Part shown: in pieces, positions 8,514 to 17,092 of the stretch | How positions within the stretch are numbered: position 1 is the first letter of the stretch | How the letters are laid out: the number at the start of each line of letters is the position of its first letter | NCBI GenBank assembly: GCA_965227535.1 | Contig: OZ245761.1 | Span: forward strand, 2,852,001 to 2,916,000 | DNA length: 64,000 nt | Source: SZUA-430 sp965227535 | GTDB taxonomy: Bacteria; Pseudomonadota; Alphaproteobacteria; Micropepsales; Micropepsaceae | Reading direction: 5' to 3' | Made by a program: the position numbers and the translations under genes | Notes under the pieces: generated by a model | What the model saw: the letters and a program-made list of their open reading frames with translations, nothing else | The model's database searches: none | What the model was told of the DNA's origin: nothing

Positions 8514-9640
8514 CAGATCACTCCCTTGCGTTTGAGATCGTCGACGCGCGCGTCGCCCAAACCCCAATCCTTCAACCCCGAAACATTATCCCCGCCGATC
8601 GCGGGCGGCGGCCCTTGCACAGCCCCCGGCGTCGCACTGAACCGCGGCGCAGGCGCAGGCTGCACGACGCCGTCGATCTCGACGAACACATCGCGCGCAA
8701 CGTTCGCCGGATAGGACGGCGCCTCATCCATCTCCAACACCGGCGCAAAACAAACGTCGCTGCCTTCCATGATCGCGCACCACTCATCGCGCGTCTTGGT
8801 GGCAATCACAGCCTCAAGCTTCACCTTCAACGCCGGCCAGCGCGCACGATCCAACTGATGATCGAACTCAGGATCGCTCAACCCCGCCTTCTCGCGCAGC
8901 AACGCATAGAACTGCGGCTCGATCGACCCGATAGCGACCCACTTCCCGTCCGCACATTTGTAGGCGTCATAATAGTGCGCGCCGCCGTCGAGCCGGTTCG
9001 TCGCCCGCTCCGGTCCATGCGTACCCTCGGCGCGAAAGCCGTAGAAATAGGACATCAAAGATGCAGCTCCATCGACCATCGCCGCATCGACAACTTGGCC
9101 TTTTCCCGTCGCGCGCGCATGCGTCAGCGCCGCCAGCAAACCGAAAGCGAGATACAACGCTCCACCACCAAAATCACCGATCAGATTGAGCGGCGGCACC
9201 GGCCGCTCCCGCGTCCCGATCGCATGCAGCGCCCCGGTGATCGCGATGTAATTGATGTCGTGCCCAGCAGCCTGCGCCAACGGCCCATCCTGCCCCCACC
9301 CCGTCATGCGCCCATAAACAAGCTTCGGATTACGTGCGAGCGCGACGTCAGGCCCAAGCCCCAACCGCTCCATCACGCCAGGCCGAAACCCCTCGAAGAC
9401 AATGTCCGCCTTCGCAAAAAGATCGAGACACAGCGCCGTCGCATCCTTGTTCTTCAGATCAAGCGCCAACGACCGCCGCCCACGATGCGTCACATGAAAG
9501 GGCTTCGCCGGCCGAGCATCCTTGCGATCGATGCGAATAACATCAGCCCCCAAATCCGAAAGCAGCATCCCGCAAAACGGAGCCGGCCCCAGCCCCGCAA
9601 ACTCCACCACCTTCACGCCATCAAGCGGTCCCTGCGCCAC
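8513..9640 (-). CDS. CaiB/BaiF CoA-transferase family protein, alpha-methylacyl-CoA racemase-like
   Basis: Family III CoA transferase fold, 375 residues. The N-terminus GVKVVEFAGLGPAPFCGM followed by LLSDLGADVIRIDR, plus GQDGPLAQAAGHDINYIA, matches alpha-methylacyl-CoA racemases, in which the Asp of GHDINY and a nearby His act as acid/base pair. Racemases interconvert 2R/2S-methylacyl-CoA so that branched chains (phytol, sterol side chain) enter beta-oxidation. The start is a GTG at 9640 with AGGAGG six bases upstream. It overlaps the downstream thiolase start by one base. A CoA-transferase role in place of racemase cannot be excluded. Confidence 0.88.
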   Translation of the reverse strand: MAQGPLDGVKVVEFAGLGPAPFCGMLLSDLGADVIRIDRKDARPAKPFHVTHRGRRSLALDLKNKDATALCLDLFAKADIVFEGFRPGVMERLGLGPDVALARNPKLVYGRMTGWGQDGPLAQAAGHDINYIAITGALHAIGTRERPVPPLNLIGDFGGGALYLAFGLLAALTHARATGKGQVVDAAMVDGAASLMSYFYGFRAEGTHGPERATNRLDGGAHYYDAYKCADGKWVAIGSIEPQFYALLREKAGLSDPEFDHQLDRARWPALKVKLEAVIATKTRDEWCAIMEGSDVCFAPVLEMDEAPSYPANVARDVFVEIDGVVQPAPAPRFSATPGAVQGPPPAIGGDNVSGLKDWGLGDARVDDLKRKGVI

Positions 9641-9990
9641 GCAAGCCTCCTAGAATTCCCGCTGTTGTCGATCCACGAGCGCAGCTTGTCCACCCCGCTT
9701 GGACTTTCTGCACCCCTCGCCCGCCTTGGGCGGGAGAGGGGCCGGGGGGTGAGGGTGGGACCATCCGCCGCTCGGCGCATTTCGAAAAGAGGGAGGCGTC
9801 GCCAACGCTCAGAGAACATCGTCCACATTTGCTGTGCTGGAGATTCCCACCCTCACCCCCAGCCCCTCTCCCGCCCAGGCGGGCGAGGGGAGCGTTACGG
9901 AATACTCCCGAACCTCGCAACGAATCCCGATCCCTTTGCCGAGCACCGCCGCATCGGTGATAAACGATCCATCCGAAGCAGGAATCCCGC
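9641..9990. other. 350-bp divergent intergenic region
   Basis: This separates the CoA transferase gene (leftward) from the PepSY gene (rightward). Nearly half is the family D inverted repeat at 9713-9890. The left 70 bases carry the AGGAGG ribosome site of the CoA transferase; the right 100 bases carry the PepSY leader. No further gene was seen. Confidence 0.7.
9713..9890. repeat. Paired inverted repeat, family D, copy 1 (about 47-bp arms)
   Basis: Arms 9713-9760 and 9845-9890 are near-perfect reverse complements around 84 unrelated bases. Each arm contains a GCCCGCC/GGGCGGG hairpin followed by a GGGTGAGGGTGGG tract. The second copy is at 50761-50926. This is a widespread kind of GC-rich extragenic palindrome. 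Confidence 0.88.
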
Positions 9991-10701
9991 ATGCGCTACT
10001 GGTGGTTTTGGACCCACAAATGGATCGGCCTCATCGTCGCGCTCCAAGTCCTGGCGTGGATGGTCAGCGGCCTCTTCATGACCTGGTCGCCGATCGAGAA
10101 AGTCCGTAACGAACACCTGATCCGCGAAGCCGCTCCGCGCGCCGTCCAACAATCCGTCGACCTCACGACCGCAACCGCCGCACTCGCCACGCTGTCGGTT
10201 CCAATCTCGCGCCTCGAACTCGTCGACATCGCGGGCCGCTGGATGTGGCGCATCGACGTCGCCGGCAAACCGCACGCGCTGATGGACATCGCGACGAGCA
10301 AAATGATCTCGCCGCTCAACGAAACAGCGGCGCGCGACATCGCAACCGCCGACTACGCCGGCGAGGGCAAGATCGTCTCGGCCACCTTGATCGAGAAATA
10401 TCCGCCCATCGAATACCGCGCCGCGCTCCCCGTCTGGCAGTTCATCTTCGACGACGCCGATGAGACGCACCTCTACGTCGCGCCTTTGACCGGCAAGGTC
10501 GTCGCGCGCCGCAGCGGCCTCTGGCGCACGTACGACTTCCTCTGGTCGCTGCACACGATGGACTATGCCGGGCGCGACAACTTCAACAACTGGCCGGTCG
10601 TCATCATGTCGTTCTTGAGCCTGACGCTCACCATCACGGGCATCGGCCTTCTCGTCTACCGCCTCTGGCCGAAATCATTCGCAAACCGCCGCTCGGAGTA
10701 A
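9991..10701 (+). CDS. PepSY-domain membrane protein
   Basis: A 236-residue protein with an N-terminal membrane helix (RYWWFWTHKWIGLIVALQVL), an extracytoplasmic region with PepSY-like repeats, and a C-terminal helix (residues about 205-225, VIMSFLSLTLTITGIGLLVY). The HKWIG and SLHTMDYAGRDNFNNW motifs are typical of PepSY-associated membrane proteins, often linked to iron-reductase or redox functions. AGGA precedes the ATG. The thioesterase gene begins 9 bases after its stop, so the two are probably one operon. No catalytic role can be read from the sequence. Confidence 0.82.
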   Translation: MRYWWFWTHKWIGLIVALQVLAWMVSGLFMTWSPIEKVRNEHLIREAAPRAVQQSVDLTTATAALATLSVPISRLELVDIAGRWMWRIDVAGKPHALMDIATSKMISPLNETAARDIATADYAGEGKIVSATLIEKYPPIEYRAALPVWQFIFDDADETHLYVAPLTGKVVARRSGLWRTYDFLWSLHTMDYAGRDNFNNWPVVIMSFLSLTLTITGIGLLVYRLWPKSFANRRSE

Positions 10702-10710
10702 AAGCATCCC

Positions 10711-11628
10711 ATGGGAGACATGATCGAAGTCGCGCGCTCCAGCGTCCAAACGTGGGAGTGCGATCAGATGGGCCACATGAACGTCCAGTTCTACGTGGAG
10801 AAAGCGGACGAAGGCCTCGCTGCGCTCGCCGCTGCATTGGGCCTCAGCGCCCGCGCCCAACGCAGCAACTTCGCGGCGCTCACGCCGCGCGAACACCACA
10901 TCCGCTTCCACCGCGAACTTCGCCCCGGCGCGCCGTTCGTCGTGAAAGGCGGCGTCATCGAAACGAAGCCCGAAGGCCTCATCGTCTACGAAGAAATGCA
11001 GAACGCGGCGAACGGCAGCATCGCCGCAACCTTGGTCACGCGCGCCGAATGGTGCGAAGTCGAAACGCGCGGCGGCCTACCGTTACCGGTAAGCGCCATC
11101 GCCAAAGCCGCCCCGCTCACCATAACGCTGCCGCCGCACGGCGCACCGCGCGGCCTCGACATGGCGCCGCAACGCCCGGCGCCGAATCTGAAAGAGGCCG
11201 AAGATCTCGGCATGGTCTCGACCTTCCGCGGCACGGTCTCGCGCGAACATTGCGACGCGACCGGCTATCTCACCATGCGCCACTACATGGGCCGCGTGTC
11301 CGACGGCATTCCGAACCTGATCGCACAAACCCGCGGCGAAGACCGCTCGACCAGCCGCATCGGCGGCGCGGCGCTGGAATACCGCTTCGTCTACCGCATG
11401 CCGGCGCGCGAAGGCGATCTGCTGGTACTAAAAAGCGGCCTCAAATCCATCACCGGCAAAACCTACACCTGGTGCCACTGGCTGTTCGACGGCGAGTCCG
11501 GCGAAAACATTGCAACCGCCGAAGCGATCGCGATCTCGATGGACCTCGTCGAACGCAAAGCAATCGAAATCCCGCCCGACATGCGCGCGAACCTCGAACG
11601 CCTGGTGATCCCAGGCCTATCTGTTTAG
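10711..11628 (+). CDS. Double-hotdog acyl-CoA thioesterase
   Basis: A 305-residue protein with two hotdog domains. The first holds WECDQMGHMNVQFYVEKAD, typical of 4-hydroxybenzoyl-CoA thioesterase-like enzymes; the second begins near residue 165 with EHCDATGYLTMRHYMGRVSD. Such enzymes hydrolyse acyl-CoA to free acid and CoA. It follows the PepSY gene by 9 bases. The second domain has Thr-Gly-Tyr in place of the usual Met-Gly-His, so it may be structural. The ATG at 10711 is used; 10720 is possible. Substrate unknown. Confidence 0.85.
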   Translation: MGDMIEVARSSVQTWECDQMGHMNVQFYVEKADEGLAALAAALGLSARAQRSNFAALTPREHHIRFHRELRPGAPFVVKGGVIETKPEGLIVYEEMQNAANGSIAATLVTRAEWCEVETRGGLPLPVSAIAKAAPLTITLPPHGAPRGLDMAPQRPAPNLKEAEDLGMVSTFRGTVSREHCDATGYLTMRHYMGRVSDGIPNLIAQTRGEDRSTSRIGGAALEYRFVYRMPAREGDLLVLKSGLKSITGKTYTWCHWLFDGESGENIATAEAIAISMDLVERKAIEIPPDMRANLERLVIPGLSV

Positions 11629-11635
11629 AGGCAAG

Positions 11636-12622
11636 TCAAACATTCGCGCGGCGGTTCGCGATATCGGCGACCGCGCGAATTTCGTGGCGGACGAGTTCGG
11701 GGAATTCCATCGGCAGGAAGTGGCTGGCGTCGCCGACGCGCACGACGGTGATGTCCGGCCGGATCTTGAGCAGCGACTCGATCACCGGCTCGGAACACGT
11801 CGACCGCTTCGCGCCGACGATCAAGGTCGTCGGGCAGCGCAAATTGCCAAGCTCTTCCCAAACGTCGAGCGGACCGGCGCTGTAGTTCGCGGCCTCCCAT
11901 CCCGGCGTACAGGCAAGCCGCACTTGACCATCCTCGAGATAGTCGACGGTGCCGCCCTCGACATAGTCGCGCACCACGCCTTCGGGCCACGTGCGAAACG
12001 CGCCTTTGCCGCGATAGGCGTCGAACATCGCTTCCGGCGAAGGCCAAATACTGCGCCGGCGCTTGGCCTGCGCCACCATCGGGAACATCCGGTCGCCCAG
12101 ACCCAACGCGCGCGTGATCCGCAGCCAGCGCAGGTCGCGCTGCGGCACGATCACCGGCTCGATCAGCACAAGCCCCGTCGCCCAATCCGGCCGCGCCAGC
12201 GCCGCCATCAAGCTCACCGTCGCGCCCATCGAATGTCCGACCAAGATCTTCGGCCGTCCGTCGATCTCTTGCAGCATGCGCAAGATGTCGTCGCGATAGA
12301 TCATCCACGACGTCATGCCCTTTGGGTTCGCCGCCAGCGTCGTCTTGCCGTGTCCGCGCAGGTCGGCCGCATAGAGCCGAAGTTCGTCCGCAAGCCCCGC
12401 AAGCAACGTGCGATAGGTCAGCGCGTTGAATCCGTTCGCATGCGAAAACAAAAGCGACGCCGCGCGCGGATCGGCCTTCTCCCAAGCGAGCACCGAGGTC
12501 TCGCCGTCCCACGTCTTGAGCGACCGCCGCTCAGGCCAATGAACCGCCTCGCGCGGCGCCTCGGTCGCATCGACCGCCACGCGCTTCGCGAAATGCGTTG
12601 CATGATCCTGAATCAGTTGCAT
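11636..12622 (-). CDS. Alpha/beta hydrolase
   Basis: A 328-residue alpha/beta-hydrolase with oxyanion motif FSHANGFNA, strand-helix ADLRGHGKT, nucleophile elbow GHSMGAT, and C-terminal His in DASHFLPMEFPE. The family includes esterases, lipases and C-C hydrolases, and the precise reaction cannot be read from the motifs. The ATG at 12622 follows a region bearing the 17-bp palindrome at 12695-12711, identical in its core to the one upstream of the TetR gene, so it is probably a target of that regulator. It is convergent with the thioesterase gene, 7 bases apart. Confidence 0.88.
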   Translation of the reverse strand: MQLIQDHATHFAKRVAVDATEAPREAVHWPERRSLKTWDGETSVLAWEKADPRAASLLFSHANGFNALTYRTLLAGLADELRLYAADLRGHGKTTLAANPKGMTSWMIYRDDILRMLQEIDGRPKILVGHSMGATVSLMAALARPDWATGLVLIEPVIVPQRDLRWLRITRALGLGDRMFPMVAQAKRRRSIWPSPEAMFDAYRGKGAFRTWPEGVVRDYVEGGTVDYLEDGQVRLACTPGWEAANYSAGPLDVWEELGNLRCPTTLIVGAKRSTCSEPVIESLLKIRPDITVVRVGDASHFLPMEFPELVRHEIRAVADIANRRANV

Positions 12623-12694
12623 GGCGCGCAGTGTGCCAGCCCCGCGCGACTGAACAAAGACACAAAGGCCGCACGCAATCGCTCGCGCGCGACC

Positions 12695-12711
12695 TTTGAA
12701 CGCCGTTCAAA
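12695..12711. promoter_or_regulatory. 17-bp palindromic operator upstream of the alpha/beta hydrolase
   Basis: TTTGAACGCCGTTCAAA is a perfect palindrome around one central base, 73 bases upstream of the leftward hydrolase start. Its inner 15 bases are identical to 6434-6448 upstream of the TetR gene. Two exact copies about 6 kb apart in intergenic positions are unlikely by chance. Confidence 0.62.
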
Positions 12712-12725
12712 AATTCAAACGAAAA

Positions 12726-13256
12726 TCAGTCTTTCGCGCGCGTCATGGCGAGCGACGCCTGACGCCCGATCGCGCCATTCGTAATGCGCGTGAACGCCAG
12801 CGCCATCTGATCCGCGCCTTTCAGCGTGCGGTCATAAACGGTCACATCCCACTGCCCGTCATCGCCGATGACAAGCTGCGAGATCGACAGCGTGTCGCCC
12901 GACAGACGCGCCCACGTCGTCTTCTTGCCATCGAGCGCGTAGCCCGACTTCAGATCGACGAAGAGCCCGGCGCTCTTGCCGCGCTTGAACGTCAAATACG
13001 ACGTCTTCACCTTCGACTTCGACATGTCGGCGACGTCCGACGACATCGTCGTCCAGCTGATCTTGAACCCGTCGGCCGCCTTCTCGATGATCACTTCGGA
13101 GTCGCGCGCCTGTGTGGCGACCGGCTTCGCGACGCCTTGCGTCGCCTGCCCGGTACCGATCCAGCGGCCGTAGAATTCGTCGATCTTGCGGTCTGCGGCC
13201 TGAACCGCCGATGCCAGCGACAGCGCGACAAAGCCAAGCGCCAATGCGATGCGCAT
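12726..13256 (-). CDS. Secreted protein of unknown function, tandem paralog 1
   Basis: A 176-residue protein with a clear signal peptide (MRIALALGFVALSLASAVQA, cleavage before ADRKI). The mature part reads AADRKIDEFYGRWIGTG, a lipocalin-like opening, then alternating strand-forming segments such as LSGDTLSISQLVIGDDGQWD and VYDRTLKGADQMALAFTRI. It shares its order of motifs with the next gene: ADRKI-(D/S)-(E/D)-FYG, a central GD-TLS block, YDRTL, and F/TR near the C-terminus. I do not recognise a named family; a small periplasmic beta-barrel is the likeliest fold. Confidence 0.8.
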   Translation of the reverse strand: MRIALALGFVALSLASAVQAADRKIDEFYGRWIGTGQATQGVAKPVATQARDSEVIIEKAADGFKISWTTMSSDVADMSKSKVKTSYLTFKRGKSAGLFVDLKSGYALDGKKTTWARLSGDTLSISQLVIGDDGQWDVTVYDRTLKGADQMALAFTRITNGAIGRQASLAMTRAKD

Positions 13257-13349
13257 GAATGAATATCCCTGAGTGAGTTTGGCCGCCCCGAGCCACGAAC
13301 GGGGCCCATCAAATCACGGGGGCCCCGTCTCCTGCAACGGCTGAGACGC

Positions 13350-13907
13350 CTAGTTAACTTTCGCCGGCCCCTTGAGCAGGCTGAGCTTGATCGCGCGCAC
13401 AATCCGGCTGTTTTCAAAGCGGGTAAAGCGCACGTCCATGCCCTTCTCGGTCAACGTCCGGTCGTATTGGACCACGTGATAATTCCCGTCTGGGGCGACT
13501 GAGATCTGCACCATGCTCAGCGTATCGCCATTGATGACAGCCCACGCCGTGTCTGCGCCGAGGTTCAGATCACCGGAAGTAACGTCGCGAAACAGCGTCG
13601 GCTTGTCCGTGGCACGGAAGGTCTGCACGTACGTCTTGGTGTCGGCCTCCTTCGGCAGTTCGTCGCCTTCGAGCTTCAGTGTCGACCATTCGATCGAAAA
13701 ACCGCCTTCAGCCTTTTCCGGTCGAATGACGACCTGGCTGAAGCGCGTCATCTTTCCTTGGTCGCCGTGCGCCGCTTCGCCCGGCACAGGCTCTTCCGAC
13801 CCGTGGCCGAGATAGACGCCGTAGAAGTCGGAGATCTTCCGGTCGGCCGCCTGGGCCGCCGCCGAAAAGGCAAACATCAAAAGAACGGAAAGAAAGACGG
13901 CGCGCAT
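13350..13907 (-). CDS. Secreted protein of unknown function, tandem paralog 2
   Basis: A 185-residue protein with signal peptide MRAVFLSVLLMFAFSAAAQA, mature start AADRKISDFYGVYLGHG. It parallels the downstream neighbour through GFSIEWSTLKLEGDELP, NGDTLSMVQISVAPDGNYH, QYDRTLTEKGMDVRFTRF. The ATG at 13907 is chosen because it gives the signal peptide and has AGGGG upstream; a 38-codon extension in frame looks untranslated. The two genes are same-strand and 93 bases apart, with a possible CCCCG/CGGGG hairpin between. Divergence suggests an old duplication. Confidence 0.8.
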   Translation of the reverse strand: MRAVFLSVLLMFAFSAAAQAADRKISDFYGVYLGHGSEEPVPGEAAHGDQGKMTRFSQVVIRPEKAEGGFSIEWSTLKLEGDELPKEADTKTYVQTFRATDKPTLFRDVTSGDLNLGADTAWAVINGDTLSMVQISVAPDGNYHVVQYDRTLTEKGMDVRFTRFENSRIVRAIKLSLLKGPAKVN

Positions 13908-14021
13908 AGCGAACACCCCTGTTGAGTCGGCGCAGATTACACGCCGCACCGCCCGGGAAAAGGGGCACGACGGCACAGCGCCGCGCAACCGCTGAGTGAG
14001 CCCGGTCACAACGGCACGCAA

Positions 14022-14780
14022 TCACCGCAAACCAAGCGCCCGGATTTCCTTCGTGGTGAGCTGCCGCTTGGCCGCCGCATAGACGCCACGCCGCCCATAG
14101 CGGCCCTCGCGCGCATGCGCTGTCCCGTCTTTGCGCAGCAATACGTCTTCCACCGGGCGCTCGAAAGTCACGCGACGTGTGTCCCCGGCGGGCGTCTTAA
14201 CGACCTCGACCGATGTCGGCACGGCGGCCAGTCTCACCTCCCACCAGCAATCGCGATGAAGATGAAGCTGAACTTTATCGGATACGACACGCATCCATGC
14301 TGCGCGTGCCTTCGCCTCCGCCTCGTTGGCGACGCGCTTATGCGCGCCGCGGGAGAGCCAATGTTTGTTGCGCCGAAGGAGACCGCTTGTCGGATCGACG
14401 AAGAGACGCAGACGGCTGTCTTTCAACCGCACAGGCCCCTGACGCCATCGCTCCGTTACCCAAACCTCACCGTCGCGCAGGCTGGTCTTGATCGCGACGA
14501 AGTCGGGAATGTGATCGCGCACGTGCTGTTGCACGGTATTCGTGGGTTTCAAATGCGCGCAGATCTCCGACCACACCTTGCCCCACGGCCGATCGACCTG
14601 CGCCTCAAGATACCGACGCAGCGGCGCCAGATTTTCGTTCAGATTCTTCGACGTGCCGCGTCCGCGATCATGCACCTTCACCGCGACAGCGGACAAAGAC
14701 AGGTCGTTGTCGCGCAAGGCTCTTCCCTTGCGCACCCACCCCCCACCGCGGCGGGGTCGTTCCACAATGACCTTCGGCAT
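14022..14780 (-). CDS. Conserved hypothetical protein
   Basis: A basic, apparently soluble protein of 252 residues beginning MPKVIVERPRRGGGWVRKGR. Notable blocks are KNLNENLAPLRRYLEAQ, DRPWGKVWSEICAHLK, VQQHVRDHIPDFV and the C-terminal LTTKEIRALGLR. I recall similar proteins, often beginning with a VERPR stretch, annotated as hypothetical in several phyla, but no function. No signal peptide or membrane segment. An ATG at 14792 and a TTG at 14813 are alternative starts; none has a convincing ribosome site. The basic N-terminus suggests nucleic-acid or ribosome contact, which is speculation. Confidence 0.7.
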   Translation of the reverse strand: MPKVIVERPRRGGGWVRKGRALRDNDLSLSAVAVKVHDRGRGTSKNLNENLAPLRRYLEAQVDRPWGKVWSEICAHLKPTNTVQQHVRDHIPDFVAIKTSLRDGEVWVTERWRQGPVRLKDSRLRLFVDPTSGLLRRNKHWLSRGAHKRVANEAEAKARAAWMRVVSDKVQLHLHRDCWWEVRLAAVPTSVEVVKTPAGDTRRVTFERPVEDVLLRKDGTAHAREGRYGRRGVYAAAKRQLTTKEIRALGLR

Positions 14781-14866
14781 ATCGCCGCGCATGGAGGTCG
14801 TCCGACCAAACAAAAAGGGCGCGGCTTATGCAGCTGCGCCCCGTTTCAGTCAAGTCGAAAGCGCCG

Positions 14867-17080
14867 TCAGGCCGCCTTCTTCGTCGCCGGCGCAAAGCGG
14901 CCGTAGAACGTGTCGCCCTTCTCCGCCATGTCGCGCAGCAGTTTGCCGGGCAGGAAGCGCTTGCCGTATTTCTGCGCCAAGCGATCGCAGTCTTCGACGA
15001 ACTTCTTCGTGCCGACCGTATCGATGATCGAAAGCGGCCCGCCGGTATAAGGCGCAAAGCCCCACCCCAGGATCGCCCCGACGTCCGCTTCGCGCGGATC
15101 CGTCACGACCTTCTCTTCGAAGCAACGCGCCGCTTCGATCGCCTGGCGATAGAGAAAGCGCTTCTTCAATTCGTCGACGAGCTCCGGCGTGGACGACGTG
15201 ATCTTGAACTTCACGATGTCCTTCAACCCCGGCCACAAGCGCTTCTTGCCGCCCTTGTCGGCCGGATAGTCATAGAAGCCTTTGCTGTTCTTGCGCCCAT
15301 AGCGGCCGAGCTTGGCCACCATCGTCTCGATCAAGGTATCGGCGGGACCGGCTTCATACTTGTCGCCCAGATCCTTCTTCGTCTGCTCGCGCACTTTGTA
15401 GGCAAGATCCAGCGCCACGTCGTCCGCCAACTCAAGCGGCCCGCGCGGCATGCCCGTCATGCGCCCGACATTGTCGATGATCGCCGGCGCAATACCTTCC
15501 GCCAGCATCTCCTGGCCTTCGCCCACATACGTGCCGAAGCAGCGCGACGTGTAAAACCCGCGCGAGTCGTTGACCACGATCGGCGTCTTCTTGATCTGCT
15601 TCACATAGTCGATCGCCACGGCAAGCGCATAATCGCTCGTCTTCTTGCCCATGATGATCTCGACCAGCTGCATCTTGTCGACCGGCGAGAAGAAGTGAAC
15701 GCCGATGAAATTCTCCGGCCGCTCGCTGGCTTCCGCAAGGCCCGTGATCGGCAAGGTCGACGTGTTCGAACCGAACACCGCCTTATCGGTCAGATGCACT
15801 TCCGTCTTCTTCGTAACGTCGGCCTTGATCTCGCGCGTCTCAAACACCGCTTCGATGATCAGATCGCAACCCTTCAAATCGGCATAATCGGTCGTAGGCT
15901 TGATCAACGACAGAAGCTTCGTTTTCTTATCTTCCGTCGACCGGCCCTTCGAAATCTGCCCATCGAGCAGCTTCGTCGAATAAGCCTTGCCCTTCTCGGC
16001 GTCTTCGATCGAACGGTCCAGCAGCACCACTTCCATGCCCGCTTGCGCCGACACGTAAGCGATACCCGCACCCATCATGCCCGCACCGAGCACGCCGAGC
16101 TTCTTGACGGTCGTCGCCGGCACATTCGCCGGACGGCGCGCGCCCTTGCCCAAATCCTGCATGGAAAGGAACAGCGAGCGGATCATGTTCCGCGACGCCG
16201 GATCCATCATCAGCTTCGTGAAGTACCGCGCCTCGATCCGCAAACCCGCATCGATCGGCACCGACAGGCCTTCATAGACGCACGACAGAATGTACCGTTG
16301 CGCCGGATAGTTATTGTACGAGGTCTTGCGATAGAGCGCGTTGCCCATCGTGAAGACGGTCGACGACCCCTTCTCGTTCGGCAAACCGCCCGGAACTTCA
16401 AAGCCCTTCTTGTCCCAAGGCTGCACCGCATCCGGCGTCTCCTTGATCCAGCGCTTCGCTTCCGCGATCAGCTGATCGGCCGGCACAACCTTGTGCACGA
16501 GCTTCTGCGCCAACGCCTTCTGCGGATCGAGCGACGTGCCCTGCAAAATAAGCGGCAGCGCATTCTGCGCCCCGATCAAACGCGGCAGACGCTGCGTCCC
16601 GCCACCGCCGGGCAGCAACCCAACCTTCGACTCCGGCAGACCGAGCTGAATGCGCGGATTGTCGGCAACGATGCGATAGTGACACGCCAACGTCACTTCC
16701 AACCCACCGCCGAGCGCCAAGCCGTTGATCGCCGCGACCACAGGCTTGCCGCACTTCTCGAGGCTACGGAACAGATTGTTGAACTGCACCATGCCGTCAT
16801 AGCGCTGCTTGATGCGCTCTTCTTCCGTCTTCGGCGCGCCGGCGCCCGAAGCCGCACCTTCCATCTCGTCAAGCGCCGCACCGGCACAAAAACCGTTCGA
16901 CTTGCCCGACGTGATGATGAGGCCCTTGATCGTCGCGTCGCTTACGACCTTCGGAACGACCGCGCCGATGTCGGCCAGCGCCTTGTTCGAGAGCACGTTC
17001 ATCGTGCGCTCGGGATCGTCCCACGTCAGCGTCACGATGCCGTCGGCGTCTTGATCCCACTTGAAAACGTTGAGTTTCAT
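14867..17080 (-). CDS. fadB-like: 3-hydroxyacyl-CoA dehydrogenase/enoyl-CoA hydratase fusion (FadB/FadJ type)
   Basis: A 737-residue multifunctional beta-oxidation enzyme. The N-terminal crotonase domain (about 1-190) has FCAGAALDEM and GGGLEVTLACHYRI for the oxyanion hole and LPESKVGLLPGGGGTQRLPR with the catalytic Glu. The NAD-binding domain starts near residue 328 (LGVLGAGMMGAGIAYVSAQA) and includes GVHFFSPVDKMQLVEI with the catalytic His. A C-terminal HCDH domain ends near AYTGGPLSIIDTVG. It follows the thiolase gene by 12 bases, with AAGGAA overlapping that gene's stop; together they form a FadA-FadB pair. Length fits the family. Confidence 0.95.
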   Translation of the reverse strand: MKLNVFKWDQDADGIVTLTWDDPERTMNVLSNKALADIGAVVPKVVSDATIKGLIITSGKSNGFCAGAALDEMEGAASGAGAPKTEEERIKQRYDGMVQFNNLFRSLEKCGKPVVAAINGLALGGGLEVTLACHYRIVADNPRIQLGLPESKVGLLPGGGGTQRLPRLIGAQNALPLILQGTSLDPQKALAQKLVHKVVPADQLIAEAKRWIKETPDAVQPWDKKGFEVPGGLPNEKGSSTVFTMGNALYRKTSYNNYPAQRYILSCVYEGLSVPIDAGLRIEARYFTKLMMDPASRNMIRSLFLSMQDLGKGARRPANVPATTVKKLGVLGAGMMGAGIAYVSAQAGMEVVLLDRSIEDAEKGKAYSTKLLDGQISKGRSTEDKKTKLLSLIKPTTDYADLKGCDLIIEAVFETREIKADVTKKTEVHLTDKAVFGSNTSTLPITGLAEASERPENFIGVHFFSPVDKMQLVEIIMGKKTSDYALAVAIDYVKQIKKTPIVVNDSRGFYTSRCFGTYVGEGQEMLAEGIAPAIIDNVGRMTGMPRGPLELADDVALDLAYKVREQTKKDLGDKYEAGPADTLIETMVAKLGRYGRKNSKGFYDYPADKGGKKRLWPGLKDIVKFKITSSTPELVDELKKRFLYRQAIEAARCFEEKVVTDPREADVGAILGWGFAPYTGGPLSIIDTVGTKKFVEDCDRLAQKYGKRFLPGKLLRDMAEKGDTFYGRFAPATKKAA

Positions 17081-17092
17081 GATCTGTGTTCC

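Noticed and set aside
8135..10081. Open frame of 648 codons on the + strand crossing the CoA transferase gene and its divergent intergenic region
   Set aside because: It runs through a real gene in antisense, through the family D repeat and into the PepSY gene; composition is low-complexity Arg/Pro.
13257..13349. Terminator between the secreted paralogs
   Set aside because: A CCCCG/CGGGG hairpin exists but has no T-tract in the transcribed direction, so it is mentioned only in the gene entry.
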